DNA from: Mammaliicoccus sp. Marseille-Q6498 | Lineage (GTDB): Bacteria; Bacillota; Bacilli; Staphylococcales; Staphylococcaceae | Direction of reading: 5' to 3' | Length of the DNA stretch: 64,000 bases | NCBI RefSeq assembly: GCF_946151045.1 | Contig: NZ_CAMGYY010000002.1 | Coordinates: 62,001-126,000, forward strand | Shown here: one piece after another, positions 42,595 to 52,495 of the stretch | How the letters are laid out: each line of letters begins with the position of its first letter | How positions within the stretch are numbered: the first letter of the stretch is position 1 | Made by a program: the position numbers and the translations under genes | Notes under the pieces: model-generated | Told to the model about the DNA's origin: nothing | What the model saw: the letters and a program-made list of their open reading frames with translations, nothing else | Databases searched by the model: none

Positions 42595-43662
42595 ATGGAA
42601 CGGCGAATTATTCATATTGATATGGATGCATTTTTTGCGCAAGTAGAAGTAAGAGATAATCCAAAGTTAAAAGGTAAACCAGTCATTATAGGTGGTCGTG
42701 CATCAGGTAGAGGCGTTGTTTCAACTGCTAGTTATGAAGCACGTGAATATGGTGTCCATTCTGCTATGCCCATGGCTCAAGCACATCAATTATGCCCAGA
42801 TGGATATTATGTGCGTCCTAGGATGAATGCTTATAGAGACGCATCAAATGAAATTATGGCAATATTTAAAAGTTATACAGATATTGTTGAACCATTATCG
42901 TTGGATGAAGCATATTTAGATGTAACAGACTTGGTCAGAAGAGATTTATCAGCTTCTACAATAGCGCAATATATACAAAGAGATATTTACGATAAAACAC
43001 ATTTAACTTCCTCAGCAGGTGTTTCTTATAATAAATTTTTAGCGAAATTGGCAAGTGGTATGAATAAACCGAGTGGTCGTACAATTATTCATTATGATAA
43101 TAAACATGAAATATTGATGAATTTACCAATTGGAAAATTTTCAGGAATAGGTAAAGTGACTGAAGAAAAAATGAAAGAATTAGGTATTAACAACGGTGAA
43201 GATTTGTATCAATATAGTCAAATGGAATTGATACAAATGTTTGGCAAGAGGGGTTCAAGTTTTTATAATAAAGCTCGAGGAATAGATAACTCTCCTGTAA
43301 AACCTACAAGAATTCGTAAGTCTATTGGTCGTGAAACAACATTTGAAACAGACCAAAATGACGATGACTTTATTTTGAATACAATTCGTAAATTAAGTGG
43401 TGAAGTATCAAGTAGGGCTGATAAGTATGAAGTAGCAGGTCGTACGATTACAGTGAAAATAAAAACACATGACTTTGAATCGCTTTCAAAACAAACGAGT
43501 GTTAACACACCGGTTTATGATGAAATAGAAATTTATAACATAGCTTATGAACTATATAATACCCTTAAAGATCAAGATACATCTATTAGATTAGTTGGTG
43601 TTTCAATAGGGAATTTAGTTTCAAAAACTTATCGTAATTTGACGATTTATGATTTCATATAG
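42595..43662 (+). CDS. dinB: DNA polymerase IV
   Basis: Y-family translesion polymerase, 355 residues. Palm and fingers motifs: [31 protein letters not shown] and the catalytic [10 protein letters not shown]; a helix-hairpin-helix ([19 protein letters not shown]) and the little-finger domain follow. A beta-clamp-binding-like tail is not obvious, and the protein ends NLTIYDFI. Three start codons cluster (GTG 42586, ATG 42592, ATG 42595); the last is best spaced from GGGGTG. No clear LexA box is seen in the short upstream gap. Confidence 0.95.
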   Translation: MERRIIHIDMDAFFAQVEVRDNPKLKGKPVIIGGRASGRGVVSTASYEAREYGVHSAMPMAQAHQLCPDGYYVRPRMNAYRDASNEIMAIFKSYTDIVEPLSLDEAYLDVTDLVRRDLSASTIAQYIQRDIYDKTHLTSSAGVSYNKFLAKLASGMNKPSGRTIIHYDNKHEILMNLPIGKFSGIGKVTEEKMKELGINNGEDLYQYSQMELIQMFGKRGSSFYNKARGIDNSPVKPTRIRKSIGRETTFETDQNDDDFILNTIRKLSGEVSSRADKYEVAGRTITVKIKTHDFESLSKQTSVNTPVYDEIEIYNIAYELYNTLKDQDTSIRLVGVSIGNLVSKTYRNLTIYDFI

Positions 43663-43718
43663 ACATAATACTTGATATATAATTGTATACTTAGTATTCT
43701 AATAAAGGTCATAGACAC

Positions 43719-43744
43719 GTTTATAATGAGGGATTAGAGGGTAA
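43719..43744 (+). promoter_or_regulatory. Candidate SigmaB promoter of the small membrane protein gene
   Basis: GTTTAT at 43719-43724, 14 nt spacing, GGGTAA at 43739-43744. This matches the Gram-positive SigmaB consensus GTTTAA-N12-15-GGGTAT at 10 of 12 positions. It would give a leader of about 30 nt before the ATG at 43782. Confidence 0.6.
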
Positions 43745-43781
43745 TTAATAAAAACTTACAATTAAGAAAGTAGAGATTAAT

Positions 43782-43997
43782 ATGAAATTTAAATTTTCCA
43801 TTATAGCGATAACTGTATTATTAATTATATTATTTATAAAGACTACAATTGATACGGGATCATTTGATGTCATTAAACTATTAGGTATTATCGCAATTGC
43901 AATTCTATTATTTTGGTTAGACAGAAAATTAGAACGCCCAGTTAATAGAGCAAGCTTAAGAAGAGATATTAAGAAAGAATTTAAAAATAAAGAATAA
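43782..43997 (+). CDS. Small two-helix membrane protein, hypothetical
   Basis: 71 residues with two predicted transmembrane helices (about 5-22 and 32-48) and a positively charged C-terminal tail (RRDIKKEFKNKE), which should face the cytoplasm. I do not recognise the family. A SigmaB-type promoter lies directly upstream and a strong terminator follows, so it appears to be a real monocistronic, possibly stress-induced gene. The ribosome site (AAAGTAGAG) is moderate. Confidence 0.7.
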   Translation: MKFKFSIIAITVLLIILFIKTTIDTGSFDVIKLLGIIAIAILLFWLDRKLERPVNRASLRRDIKKEFKNKE

Positions 43998-44034
43998 AAC
44001 AGAGCAGGACATTTAAGTCCTTGCTCTGTTTTAT
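43997..44034. terminator. Terminator after small membrane protein gene
   Basis: AAAACAGAGCAGGAC pairs with GTCCTTGCTCTGTTTT, bounded by A and T runs. R2 copy 2 begins 5 nt further on. Confidence 0.85.
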
Positions 44035-44038
44035 TTTG

Positions 44039-44141
44039 TAGATAAAAATAACCGATTAAAAACTCGCTTGCCTAGGGTACAGTCTCAGCCTGTAGTCTTC
44101 GACTCGTACTATTCCCTCAGGCGTCTCGTTTTTAATCGGTT
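44039..44141. repeat. R2 element, copy 2
   Basis: Same 103-nt element as at 10531 and 47813: TAGATAAA leader, 14-bp closing stem (starting AACCG at 44050, ending CGGTT at 44141), the GCCTAGGG/CCCTCAGGC helix and two inner hairpins. The 92-nt core is identical to copy 3. It runs directly into the variant palindrome array. Confidence 0.92.
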
Positions 44142-44146
44142 TTGTG

Positions 44147-44375
44147 TTCTAACGAGCATTATTCAGAATTCTGCTCCTTACAGCATTCTAACGAGCATTA
44201 TTCGGAATTCTGCTCCTTACAGAGTTCTAACGAGCATTATTCAGAATTCTGCTCCTTACAGCATTCTAACGAGCATTATTCAGAATTCTGCTCCTTACAG
44301 CATTCTAACGAGCATTATTCGGAATTCTGCTCCTTACAGAGTTCTAAGGAGCATTATTCGGAATTCTGCTCCTTA
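44147..44375. repeat. R1-variant (R1v) palindromic array, 6 units of 39 bp
   Basis: Units start at 44147, 44186, 44225, 44264, 44303 and 44342. They share the R1 centre (CATTATTCRGAATTCTG) but the arms are TAACGAGC / GCTCCTTA, with CAGCA/CAGAG linkers. The last unit has fully complementary arms, CTAAGGAGC / GCTCCTTAG. Two forward frames stay open across the array because the period is 13 codons; these open frames have no ribosome site and are not called genes. Lies between convergent genes. Confidence 0.95.
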
Positions 44376-44419
44376 GAATTGTTCATCATCATTTATAAAC
44401 TCTTGCTCTGTTTTATTTT

Positions 44420-44974
44420 TTATACATATTTTTTGTCAGATAGACTTTTACCGTAAATACTTAATACAGTATCTAAGTCAGGGTAATGTTTTAAAAGTCT
44501 ATAAGTTATAATGGCACAGGCTTTTGCATCATTTAAAGCATGATGATGTCCGTTAAAATCTATATTATAATATGACATCATGGGTGCCAGGCCATATTTA
44601 TGATTATCGACTGTTTTTCTTGCTAGTACACAAGAACAAAAATAAGTCATATCTGGAATGTTTATGTTTAATTTTATAAGAGACTTAAACAATACATTCA
44701 TATCGAATTTAGCATTATGCGCCACAACTGGTAAATCTCCAATAAAGTCCATCATATATGGAAATACAACATCAAAAGTAGGGGCGTCTTCTACATCTGA
44801 TGGGTCAATTTTATGGATTTTAATATTAAATTTTGAAAAATAGTCTTTAGGATTTACTAAAGTATAGAAGTTCTCAGTTATTTGATGATCAACTACTTTG
44901 ACCATTCCTACAGAACAAATACTTTCAGGACTCCCATTAGCTGTTTCGAAATCGAGCGCAACGAATGAAGACAT
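44420..44974 (-). CDS. DEDDh 3'-5' exonuclease (DnaQ-like)
   Basis: A 184-residue single-domain exonuclease of the DNA polymerase III epsilon family. Exo I is VALDFETAN (Asp and Glu ligands), Exo II HNAKFDMNVL, and Exo III HHALNDAKACA (His and Asp), all in the right order. It may act in DNA or RNA trimming; the target is unknown. The start at 44974 has AAGGAAGTG 5 nt upstream, so the longer frame to 45007 is rejected. It lies between dinB and ftnA, as I recall for other staphylococci. Confidence 0.9.
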   Translation of the reverse strand: MSSFVALDFETANGSPESICSVGMVKVVDHQITENFYTLVNPKDYFSKFNIKIHKIDPSDVEDAPTFDVVFPYMMDFIGDLPVVAHNAKFDMNVLFKSLIKLNINIPDMTYFCSCVLARKTVDNHKYGLAPMMSYYNIDFNGHHHALNDAKACAIITYRLLKHYPDLDTVLSIYGKSLSDKKYV

Positions 44975-45048
44975 TACATCACTTCCTTTGAACGTAATTA
45001 TAATCATAGATCTTTAAATTGTAAATGAAGTAGATTTTTATTTAACGC

Positions 45049-45079
45049 AAAAAAGCTGAGACATTTAAGTCCCAGCTTT
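45049..45079 (-). terminator. Terminator of ftnA
   Basis: On the minus strand AAAGCTGGGAC pairs with GTCTCAGCTTT and is followed by TTTTGCG. It lies 11 nt after the ftnA stop codon. Confidence 0.8.
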
Positions 45080-45089
45080 AAATATTATA

Positions 45090-45593
45090 TTATTCTTCTT
45101 CGTCAAATTGACGAGATGCTAATTCTTTTTCATAAATGTATAATGCGTTATTGTCTTCTTGAATTCTTTCTAAATAATCAATGTGTGTTTCGAACATTGA
45201 CTCTTCTTCAACTTGTTCATCTAAGAACCAATTTAAGAATGAAATTGTAGCGAAGTCATTTTCGTTTTTAGCAATTTCAGATAAATTATAGAAACGACGA
45301 GTAACGTCTTGTTCTTGAGCAAGTCCATCTTTAAATGTTTCTAATAATGAACTGAATTCAGTTTTAGGTGCATCTAGTGATGTGAACACTGCTTTTTCAC
45401 CACGGTCATTTATATAGTTGTATATTTTCATTCCATGGAAACGTTCTTCTTTAGCTTGTTGAATATAGAAGTTTGCAAAACCGTCGTAACTCTTGTCTGC
45501 ACAATATGCTGCCATAGCCATGTATGCATGTGCTGCGTAAAATTCGTGATTTAATTGATTGTTTAAAGCATCTAATATATTTTTAGATAACAT
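45090..45593 (-). CDS. ftnA: Ferritin, iron storage protein
   Basis: A 167-residue four-helix-bundle ferritin. Ferroxidase residues are visible in [31 protein letters not shown] and [13 protein letters not shown]. It forms a 24-mer that oxidises and stores iron in the cytoplasm. The start at 45593 has GAAGGGAAG upstream; a longer frame to 45623 is not supported. An AT-rich inverted motif near 45633-45655 resembles a loose PerR site, but the spacing does not match the consensus. Divergent from murT. Confidence 0.93.
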   Translation of the reverse strand: MLSKNILDALNNQLNHEFYAAHAYMAMAAYCADKSYDGFANFYIQQAKEERFHGMKIYNYINDRGEKAVFTSLDAPKTEFSSLLETFKDGLAQEQDVTRRFYNLSEIAKNENDFATISFLNWFLDEQVEEESMFETHIDYLERIQEDNNALYIYEKELASRQFDEEE

Positions 45594-45740
45594 ATTAATC
45601 TTCCCTTCTATAAGTAAATTCATTTTACATTTATATTATACATTAATTATAATTTGATACCAACGATTTGAAATAGTGAAACTCTTTTTTAAACGCTTTT
45701 GAACGTGTTATAATAATGTGAAAGTATAAGGAGGTAACGT

Positions 45741-47051
45741 ATGAAGAAGTTTGTTGCGAAAAATGTAGCGAAACTTGCAAGATACGCAAGTCGAAAAGTA
45801 GGGAAACAAGGTACGGATCTTCCGGGACAAGTTGCACGTAAGATAGATCCATTAATCTTAAGAAAACTAGCTAATGATGTAGATGAAATCGTTATGATTA
45901 GTGGTACGAATGGTAAAACAACAACATCTAATTTAATAGGATATACTTTAAAAAAGAACAATATAAATATTATACATAACACTGAAGGTGCCAATATGGC
46001 GGCGGGAATTACATCTAGTTTTATTGTACAATCAAATGAAAATACAAAGATTGCCATAATAGAAATAGATGAAGGTTCAATACCAAGAGTTTTAAATGAA
46101 ATGACGCCTACAATGATGGTCGTAACAAACTTTTTTAGAGACCAAATGGATAGATTTGGTGAAATTGATATTATGGTCGATAACATTGCACAATCAATTA
46201 AAGATAAAGGCATTAAACTACTGTTAAATGCTGATGATCCTTTCGTAAGTCGTTTGAAAATAGCAAGCGACGATATTGTATATTACGGTATGAGAGCAGA
46301 TGTTCATGAGTTCGAACAAAGTACGATGGTTGAAAGTAAATACTGTCCTAACTGTGGACGCTTATTGAACTATAGCCATATACATTATAATCAAATTGGT
46401 CATTATACGTGTGAATGTGGATTTAAACGTGAGAAACCACAATATGAAGTGACTTCATTTACGCAAGATCCATTTATTAAAGTAGGCTTAAATGATGAAC
46501 AATTTAATATGAAGATAGCAGGAGATTACAACGTCTTTAATGTCATTGCGGCTTATACAGTCTTGAAAAAATTAGGATTAAACGATCAAAATATTAAAAA
46601 AGGTTTTGAAACTTATACTTCTGACAATGGTCGAATGCAGTACTATAAAAATAGTAAAAAAGAAACTTTAATTAATTTGGCTAAAAATCCAGCCGGTTTA
46701 AATGCGAGTTTATCTGTAGGTGAACAAATTGATGAAGAAAAAGTATTTTTAATCAGTTTAAATGACAATGGCGCAGATGGGAAAGATATTTCTTGGATTT
46801 ATGATGCTGACTTTGAAAAACTTTCAAGGCAGAATATTAAAGCGATAATCTGTACTGGGCAAAGAGCTGAAGAATTGGCTTTACGTTTAAAATACGCTGA
46901 AGTAGATTCAGAAATCATTGTAGAACATTCAATTGAGACTGCTACAGAATTGTCTATGACATATCCTCAGTTTACTGTTGCGATACCGAACTATACGTCA
47001 TTATCACCAATGCATAGAACATTAAACAAAGCATTTAAGGAGGAAAAATAA
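45741..47051 (+). CDS. murT: Lipid II isoglutaminyl synthase subunit MurT
   Basis: Mur-ligase-like subunit that activates the D-Glu alpha-carboxylate of lipid II so that GatD can amidate it. 436 residues: ATP-binding [12 protein letters not shown] (about 55-66), the inserted zinc ribbon CPNCGRLL ... CECG (about 205-230) that marks MurT, a DNAGRMQ-like DNGRMQYY segment, and the C-terminal DUF1727 domain with [19 protein letters not shown]. The last codon overlaps the gatD start. AAGGAGG precedes the ATG. Confidence 0.95.
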   Translation: MKKFVAKNVAKLARYASRKVGKQGTDLPGQVARKIDPLILRKLANDVDEIVMISGTNGKTTTSNLIGYTLKKNNINIIHNTEGANMAAGITSSFIVQSNENTKIAIIEIDEGSIPRVLNEMTPTMMVVTNFFRDQMDRFGEIDIMVDNIAQSIKDKGIKLLLNADDPFVSRLKIASDDIVYYGMRADVHEFEQSTMVESKYCPNCGRLLNYSHIHYNQIGHYTCECGFKREKPQYEVTSFTQDPFIKVGLNDEQFNMKIAGDYNVFNVIAAYTVLKKLGLNDQNIKKGFETYTSDNGRMQYYKNSKKETLINLAKNPAGLNASLSVGEQIDEEKVFLISLNDNGADGKDISWIYDADFEKLSRQNIKAIICTGQRAEELALRLKYAEVDSEIIVEHSIETATELSMTYPQFTVAIPNYTSLSPMHRTLNKAFKEEK

Positions 47052-47773
47052 TGTCATCTATAAAGATATTCCATTTCATGCCTGATAAATTAAATCTTTA
47101 CGGAGATATAGGGAATATTATTGCGCTTAAAAAACGTGCAAATTGGCGTAATATCGATGTAGAAGTAGTAGATATTACGGATACAGAAAATTTAAGTTTA
47201 GATGAATGTGACATTTTCTTTATAGGTGGTGGCAGTGATAGAGAGCAAAGCCTTGCTACAGAACAATTAAAGAAAATTAAAACACAACTTAAAAATGCAA
47301 TTGAAGACGGTATGCCGACTTTAACAATATGTGGAGGGTACCAATTTTTAGGTTCAGAATATGTAACACCAGACGGTACAAGATTAGAAGGATTGAATAT
47401 CCTCAATATTTATACTGAATCAAAAAAAGAAAGATTAACAGGTGATATTGTTATAGAGTCTGAAACATTCGGACAAATTGTTGGTTTTGAAAATCATGGC
47501 GGTAGAACGTATCATGACTATCCAACACTTGGAAGAGTCGTTAATGGATTTGGTAATAATGAAAATGACAAAAAAGAAGGTATACATTACAAAAACCTTC
47601 TAGGAACGTATTTACATGGACCAATATTGCCGAAAAATCACGAAATTACAGATTACTTATTGAAACAAGCGTGTGAAAGAAAAGGAATTGAATTCGCACC
47701 AGAACAATTAGATAATACTGTAGAAGAATCAGCAAAACAAGCAATAATTCATAGATTATTAAAAGAAAAATAA
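47051..47773 (+). CDS. gatD: Lipid II isoglutaminyl synthase glutaminase subunit GatD
   Basis: Class I glutaminase-like partner of MurT. The nucleophile is in [10 protein letters not shown] (Cys near residue 94) and the catalytic His in [14 protein letters not shown]. 240 residues. It delivers ammonia for amidation of peptidoglycan stem D-Glu to D-isoGln, which affects cross-linking, growth and beta-lactam susceptibility in staphylococci. The 1-nt overlap with murT ensures equal synthesis. Confidence 0.95.
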   Translation: MSSIKIFHFMPDKLNLYGDIGNIIALKKRANWRNIDVEVVDITDTENLSLDECDIFFIGGGSDREQSLATEQLKKIKTQLKNAIEDGMPTLTICGGYQFLGSEYVTPDGTRLEGLNILNIYTESKKERLTGDIVIESETFGQIVGFENHGGRTYHDYPTLGRVVNGFGNNENDKKEGIHYKNLLGTYLHGPILPKNHEITDYLLKQACERKGIEFAPEQLDNTVEESAKQAIIHRLLKEK

Positions 47774-47812
47774 ACAGAAGCAGTGCTCGAAATTGAGCAC
47801 TGCTTTTGTTTA
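47774..47812 (+). terminator. Terminator after murT-gatD
   Basis: AAGCAGTGCTC / GAGCACTGCTT hairpin (47778-47805) followed by TTGTT. Its 27-nt core recurs at 48307-48333, at the far side of the repeat region. Confidence 0.85.
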
Positions 47813-47915
47813 TAGATAAAATTAACCGATTAAAAACTCGCTTGCCTAGGGTACAGTCTCAGCCTGTAGTCTTCGACTCGTACTATTCCCTCAGGCGTCT
47901 CGTTTTTAATCGGTT
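47813..47915. repeat. R2 element, copy 3
   Basis: Third copy of the 103-nt element. The closing 14-bp stem runs from AACCG at 47824 to CGGTT at 47915. The 92-nt core is identical to copy 2 at 44050-44141. It lies 8 nt after the murT-gatD terminator hairpin and is followed within 6 nt by the R3 palindrome array. Confidence 0.92.
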
Positions 47916-47921
47916 TTTGTT

Positions 47922-48256
47922 CTTACTAGAAAGACTTTGAGAACAATCTAGTTAGAATTTCTAACTAGAAAGAATACAAAAACAATCTAGTTAGAGCTAT
48001 TTTGCTTATAAAAATGTGTAATTTCACATTAATTCCATTGATTTTCAGCTCTAACTAGAAAGACTTGGACTAACAATCTAGTTAGATTTTCTAACTAGAA
48101 AGAATTGCACAAACAATCTAGTTAGCGCTATTTTGCTTACAAAAACATGTAATATCACACTTATTTCGTTGGTTTTTAGCTCTAACTAGAAAGAATTTGC
48201 ACAAACAATCTAGTTAGAATTTCTAACTAGAAAGAATGCAAAAACAATCTAGTAAG
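47922..48256. repeat. R3 palindromic array: three pairs of CTAACTAGA/TCTAGTTAG units
   Basis: Six ~34-36-nt palindromes start at 47922, 47961, 48051, 48091, 48182 and 48223. Each has CTAACTAGA (first unit CTTACTAGA) and TCTAGTTAG (last unit TCTAGTAAG) arms around a variable AAAGA ... AACAA middle. They occur as pairs about 40 nt apart; successive pairs are separated by a ~56-nt spacer beginning GCTATTTTGCTTA that is itself conserved between the two copies, so the higher-order period is 129-131 nt. Lies between convergent genes. Confidence 0.93.
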
Positions 48257-48264
48257 CGCAAAAA

Positions 48265-48301
48265 CTGCCAACAAGTTCACTTTAAGTGACTTTGTTGACA
48301 G
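48265..48301. repeat. Second copy of the CTGCCAACAA hairpin
   Basis: CTGCCAACAAGTTCACTT and AAGTGACTTTGTTGACAG arms. It is close to the hairpin at 10697-10733, differing at 3 positions of 37. A short T-run on the minus strand (TTTTTGCG) follows it, so it may back up the terminator of the ArAE gene. Confidence 0.8.
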
Positions 48302-48305
48302 TCAA

Positions 48306-48340
48306 AAGCAGTGCTCGAAATTGAGCACTGCTTCTTTATT
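48306..48340 (-). terminator. Terminator of the ArAE-type gene, near-copy of 47778-47805
   Basis: AAGCAGTGCTC / GAGCACTGCTT, identical core to the murT-gatD terminator. On the minus strand it is followed by TTTTGACTG. Confidence 0.75.
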
Positions 48341-49344
48341 TAATCTTCTTTTACAGTTTTTTTAAGGTATCGATTGTTTATAATTTTATTGATCATTAGT
48401 ATTTCGTATATAATATGACTTTTAATTTGGTTATCATCGAATTCGTCTATGCCTTTGACACTATTTTTAAGTGTTGAGGCTGCTTTTTTATGTCTAATTA
48501 ATTCTTGATGTTCAAAGAGATGTTTGTAAGATTTGATTAGATTGAGAATTGCTAATCTTTCTTTTTCAGTAAATATAATTCTCGTATCTTCAGGTAAATA
48601 AATTAAATTTAATAAATGTGCATTAAGTAATCGGTTTGTATGGTAAGACATTTCTACTTTTCGTATGTATGATTTGGATTCCTTTTTAGTTCTATGATAG
48701 TCGTATTCTTCTTTTTGATATTTAATAAGCTGTTCAATTTTAGTTGCTGATTGTTGAATGGAGGTCATATTCTTTATTGAAATGCTTGATTCATATTCTC
48801 CAAGCAAAAGTTCTTTTAAACGATGAATGTATATTTCTAAAATTTTCTGTTCCATTGTTTTATTAATATCTTCAATTTGGCTAATGTATTTAGGCGGTAA
48901 AATAATAAAATTAACAATTCCGGCTGTCGCTAATCCGATTGTAGTTGTCGCTAATCTTGATACAAAGTTATAAACGAACGCTTCATGTATAACAGGTACC
49001 ATTGCTACAGCTGTAATTGCGGCTACGAGCATGCCATCCATTAATTTTAATTGGTAACAGACCAATATGGTAACAGTTGCTGCTAGTGAGAAGCTAAGAG
49101 GTGATTCTCCAAAGAAATAAGTACTTATAACTGCTATTAAAGCACCTATTACTGAAGCGGGAAAACGAACATACGCTTTTTTGAGTGATGCTTTTGCAGT
49201 AGGTTCAATCGTTACGATAGAAGTGATGACCGCAAAAATAGGATTTAAATTAAGTGTCATACAAATTAATCCTGTTAAAAAAGTAGCCAATCCTGTCTTT
49301 ATAATTCTTGCGCCGATAATTTTAGTTAACCAATTTTCTCTCAT
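48340..49344 (-). CDS. Aromatic acid exporter family protein (ArAE/FUSC-like)
   Basis: A 334-residue protein with an N-terminal half of about six hydrophobic segments (GARIIKTGLATFLTGLI, FAVITSIVTIEPTAKASLKKAY, FPASVIGALIAVISTYFF and others) and a C-terminal cytoplasmic helical half rich in Lys and Glu. This is the layout of the Gram-positive ArAE_1/DUF939 family, sometimes annotated as aromatic acid exporters. The substrate is unproven. The start at 49344 has GGAG 8 nt upstream; a TTG two codons earlier is less likely. Divergent from map. Confidence 0.85.
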   Translation of the reverse strand: MRENWLTKIIGARIIKTGLATFLTGLICMTLNLNPIFAVITSIVTIEPTAKASLKKAYVRFPASVIGALIAVISTYFFGESPLSFSLAATVTILVCYQLKLMDGMLVAAITAVAMVPVIHEAFVYNFVSRLATTTIGLATAGIVNFIILPPKYISQIEDINKTMEQKILEIYIHRLKELLLGEYESSISIKNMTSIQQSATKIEQLIKYQKEEYDYHRTKKESKSYIRKVEMSYHTNRLLNAHLLNLIYLPEDTRIIFTEKERLAILNLIKSYKHLFEHQELIRHKKAASTLKNSVKGIDEFDDNQIKSHIIYEILMINKIINNRYLKKTVKED

Positions 49345-49442
49345 ATTCAAAACTCCAAAATCATTTTTTTATAGTATAACACTATATTTCTGATATAATA
49401 ATAAACGACGAAAAAATTTTAAAAAGAAAGAACGGGATTTAA

Positions 49443-50198
<756 letters not shown>

Positions 50199-50201
50199 AG
50201 T

Positions 50202-50278
50202 AGAGCTCAAGCATCGTAACCGACATGCTTGAGCTCTTTCTAGGACTAAGGACCTACAATAAGTTCGTACCTAGGTCC
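50202..50278 (+). terminator. Terminator after map, with a second hairpin
   Basis: AGAGCTCAAGCAT pairs with ATGCTTGAGCTCT (50202-50237) and is followed by TTC. A second imperfect hairpin GGACCTA / TAGGTCC occupies about 50250-50278, just before the vra operon promoter region. Confidence 0.75.
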
Positions 50279-50281
50279 ATT

Positions 50282-50308
50282 TTGTAATTTTCAAAAACAT
50301 TTTATAAT
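50282..50308 (+). promoter_or_regulatory. Candidate SigmaA promoter of the vraUTSR operon
   Basis: TTGTAA (50282-50287) and TATAAT (50303-50308) with a 15-nt spacer, about 30 nt before the first gene. The short spacer may suit an activator such as VraR, whose operon is known to be autoregulated in S. aureus; this is inference. Confidence 0.35.
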
Positions 50309-50339
50309 AGAATCTAATCTGACAGAAGTAGGTGATTCT

Positions 50340-50729
50340 ATGTTTAATGTTGTATCAAATCAATTAAAGCAACTCATTCTTGTTTCTTATTATGAAAGTT
50401 TAGATACATGCGCTAAGCAATTAGATGTTAAAATAAAGGCAATGCAAGAATATATTGCATATTTAGAACGAAAGCGTAATAATTTATGTACATTGATTGA
50501 AAATTATACTTTAGAATTAGACAATAAGTATATGGATAAAATTGAAGATTATAAAATTGCTTGTGCAAAAAATTTAGAAGACCATGATTTATTATGGTTA
50601 CAAAAACAAATTAATAAGTTAGAAAGTGATTCAGCAAGGATTGAAGAAGCGATTAAACGCACTTTAGATCAAATTGCGAATACAATAGCTGAACGTACAA
50701 TGCTTACGCAAATGAATTCACTTCTCTAA
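50340..50729 (+). CDS. vraU: VraU-like coiled-coil protein, first gene of the vra operon
   Basis: A 129-residue, almost fully helical protein with long coiled-coil stretches (QLDVKIKAMQEYIAYLERKRNNL and LQKQINKLESDSARIEEAIKRTLDQIANTIAER) and no membrane segment. Its identity rests mainly on position: it lies 15 nt before the VraT/LiaF gene, matching orf1/vraU of the staphylococcal vraUTSR operon. Its molecular role is poorly known. Confidence 0.75.
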   Translation: MFNVVSNQLKQLILVSYYESLDTCAKQLDVKIKAMQEYIAYLERKRNNLCTLIENYTLELDNKYMDKIEDYKIACAKNLEDHDLLWLQKQINKLESDSARIEEAIKRTLDQIANTIAERTMLTQMNSLL

Positions 50730-50744
50730 TATAGGAGTGGTAGA

Positions 50745-51455
50745 TTGAAGAATAAATTTATATCAACAGAATTATTAATTATATTTTCGATTTTAATTTT
50801 GTTGTCGAACATTTACTATATCTTCTTTGAAAAAATAGGACTATTGCTTGTCGTTATAATGGGCATGATTTTTATATATGTAGGATATTTATATTTTCAT
50901 AAGTTACGTGGATTGATTATATTTTGGATAGGCGCGATATTATTAATTTATGCGTTATTATCTAATCCGTATATGCTTGCTATTTTATTTTTATTTTTAA
51001 TTTTCTTAGTTATACGGTACGTCATCTACAGAAAGAAACCTTTAAAGGTGGAACATGTTGAAATAACATCGAATGATAATATAAATGAATCATTTATAAA
51101 ACAGCGATGGTTTTCTCCTCAAAAAACACCACATTACATTTATAAGTGGGAAGATATTCAAATTCAACAAGTAATAGGAGATATAGAATTAGATTTATCT
51201 TTAGCTGCCAATTTAACAGAAAGCAACGTTATTGTGATTAGGCAATTGATTGGGAAGACACAAATTATCGTGCCTTATAACTATCATGTGAATGTACATG
51301 TTTCTGCACTGTTCGGCAGATTATATATGGATAATCAAGTATACAGAATCAAAAATGAAACAGTTCACTATGAAACGAATAGTCATAAAAACAGCTTTAA
51401 AGTAAATATATTTTTCTCAACAATCATGGGAGATGTTGAGGTGATATACCGATGA
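50745..51455 (+). CDS. vraT: VraT/YvqF, LiaF-type membrane regulator
   Basis: A 236-residue protein with about four membrane segments in the first 95 residues and a C-terminal LiaF-like extracytoplasmic-type domain ([18 protein letters not shown] ... [23 protein letters not shown]). Start is TTG with a GGAGTGG site. In S. aureus VraT is needed for the VraSR response to cell-wall damage and for beta-lactam resistance. The stop overlaps the vraS ATG. Confidence 0.9.
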   Translation: MKNKFISTELLIIFSILILLSNIYYIFFEKIGLLLVVIMGMIFIYVGYLYFHKLRGLIIFWIGAILLIYALLSNPYMLAILFLFLIFLVIRYVIYRKKPLKVEHVEITSNDNINESFIKQRWFSPQKTPHYIYKWEDIQIQQVIGDIELDLSLAANLTESNVIVIRQLIGKTQIIVPYNYHVNVHVSALFGRLYMDNQVYRIKNETVHYETNSHKNSFKVNIFFSTIMGDVEVIYR

Positions 51456-52495
51456 ATAATTACACTAGAATAATCGGTTCTATGTTAGTACTCGTTTATA
51501 CAGTCGTGTTTATATTATTCTTTTTAGATCGGATATTTATAAATATTATTTACTTCCAAGGGCTATTTTATACTCAAATTATGGGTATACCTGCATTTTT
51601 ATTTGTCAATATAGTCGTAATATTACTGTGTATCATTATCGGTTCAGCTGTAGCGTATAAAATTAACCAACAACATCATTGGATTAAAGATCAACTAGAA
51701 AGATCTTTTCAAGGTGAAATGTTAGGTGTAAATAATCATGAAATTGATTTACACAAAGAAACTTTAGAAATTTATCAAACACTTATTCCGTTACATGAAG
51801 AACTTTATACGTTACGCTTAAAATCACAAAAAATTATTAACGAATCCTACCAAATGCAAGATTCTGTCGTAAAGAAAATTATTGAAGATGAAAGACAACG
51901 TTTAGCAAGAGAATTACATGATTCCGTAAGCCAACAACTCTTTGCTGCAAGTATGATGCTATCTGCAATTAAATCTACAGAACTTACTGAACAGTTATCA
52001 AAACAAGTAGATTTATTAGAAAAAATGATTCAAGATTCACAACTAGAAATGAGAGCATTGTTATTACACTTAAGACCTTTAGGACTTAAAAATAAATCAC
52101 TAGGTGAAGGCATTAAAGACTTAGTAGTTGATTTAAAACAAAAAATCCCTATGAAAGTCGTTTATGATATAGAAGATATAGAAATTGAAAAAGGTACAGA
52201 AGATCATCTTTTCAGGATTACACAAGAAGCGATTTCTAATACTTTACGCCACTCAAATGGTACAAAGTTATCAATAGAGCTCATTGAAACGAGTGATTAT
52301 GTTATATTACGTATTCAAGACGATGGGGTAGGATTTGATACTTCAAATAGAGACCCTCAAAGTTATGGTCTTAATACAATGAATGAACGTGCATTAGAAA
52401 TTGGCGCGACACTTAATATTATTTCAATGCCTGAATCGGGAACGCGAATTGAAGTTAAGGTACCAAATAATAAGGAGGAACAACATGACAATTAG
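51452..52495 (+). CDS. vraS: Sensor histidine kinase VraS
   Basis: A 347-residue NarL/LiaS-type kinase: two transmembrane helices (about 10-32 and 42-67) with a very short outside loop, the HisKA_3 box [19 protein letters not shown] with the phospho-His, and an HATPase domain with [17 protein letters not shown] and DDGVGFDT. It senses envelope stress inside the membrane together with VraT and phosphorylates VraR. Its 3' end overlaps the vraR start by 11 nt. Confidence 0.95.
   Translation: MNNYTRIIGSMLVLVYTVVFILFFLDRIFINIIYFQGLFYTQIMGIPAFLFVNIVVILLCIIIGSAVAYKINQQHHWIKDQLERSFQGEMLGVNNHEIDLHKETLEIYQTLIPLHEELYTLRLKSQKIINESYQMQDSVVKKIIEDERQRLARELHDSVSQQLFAASMMLSAIKSTELTEQLSKQVDLLEKMIQDSQLEMRALLLHLRPLGLKNKSLGEGIKDLVVDLKQKIPMKVVYDIEDIEIEKGTEDHLFRITQEAISNTLRHSNGTKLSIELIETSDYVILRIQDDGVGFDTSNRDPQSYGLNTMNERALEIGATLNIISMPESGTRIEVKVPNNKEEQHDN

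Noticed and set aside
44068-44456. Two long overlapping plus-strand reading frames encoding 13-residue repeats over the R1v array
   Set aside because: They arise because the 39-bp period is 13 codons and R1v happens to lack stops in two frames. There is no ribosome binding site, the starts fall inside the R2 element or its edge, and the homologous R1 arrays are closed in all frames.
45633-45655. PerR-box-like AT-rich inverted repeat before ftnA
   Set aside because: TTATAAT and TGTATAA are spaced two bases wider than the consensus and overlap a likely -10 element, so chance in AT-rich DNA is as likely.
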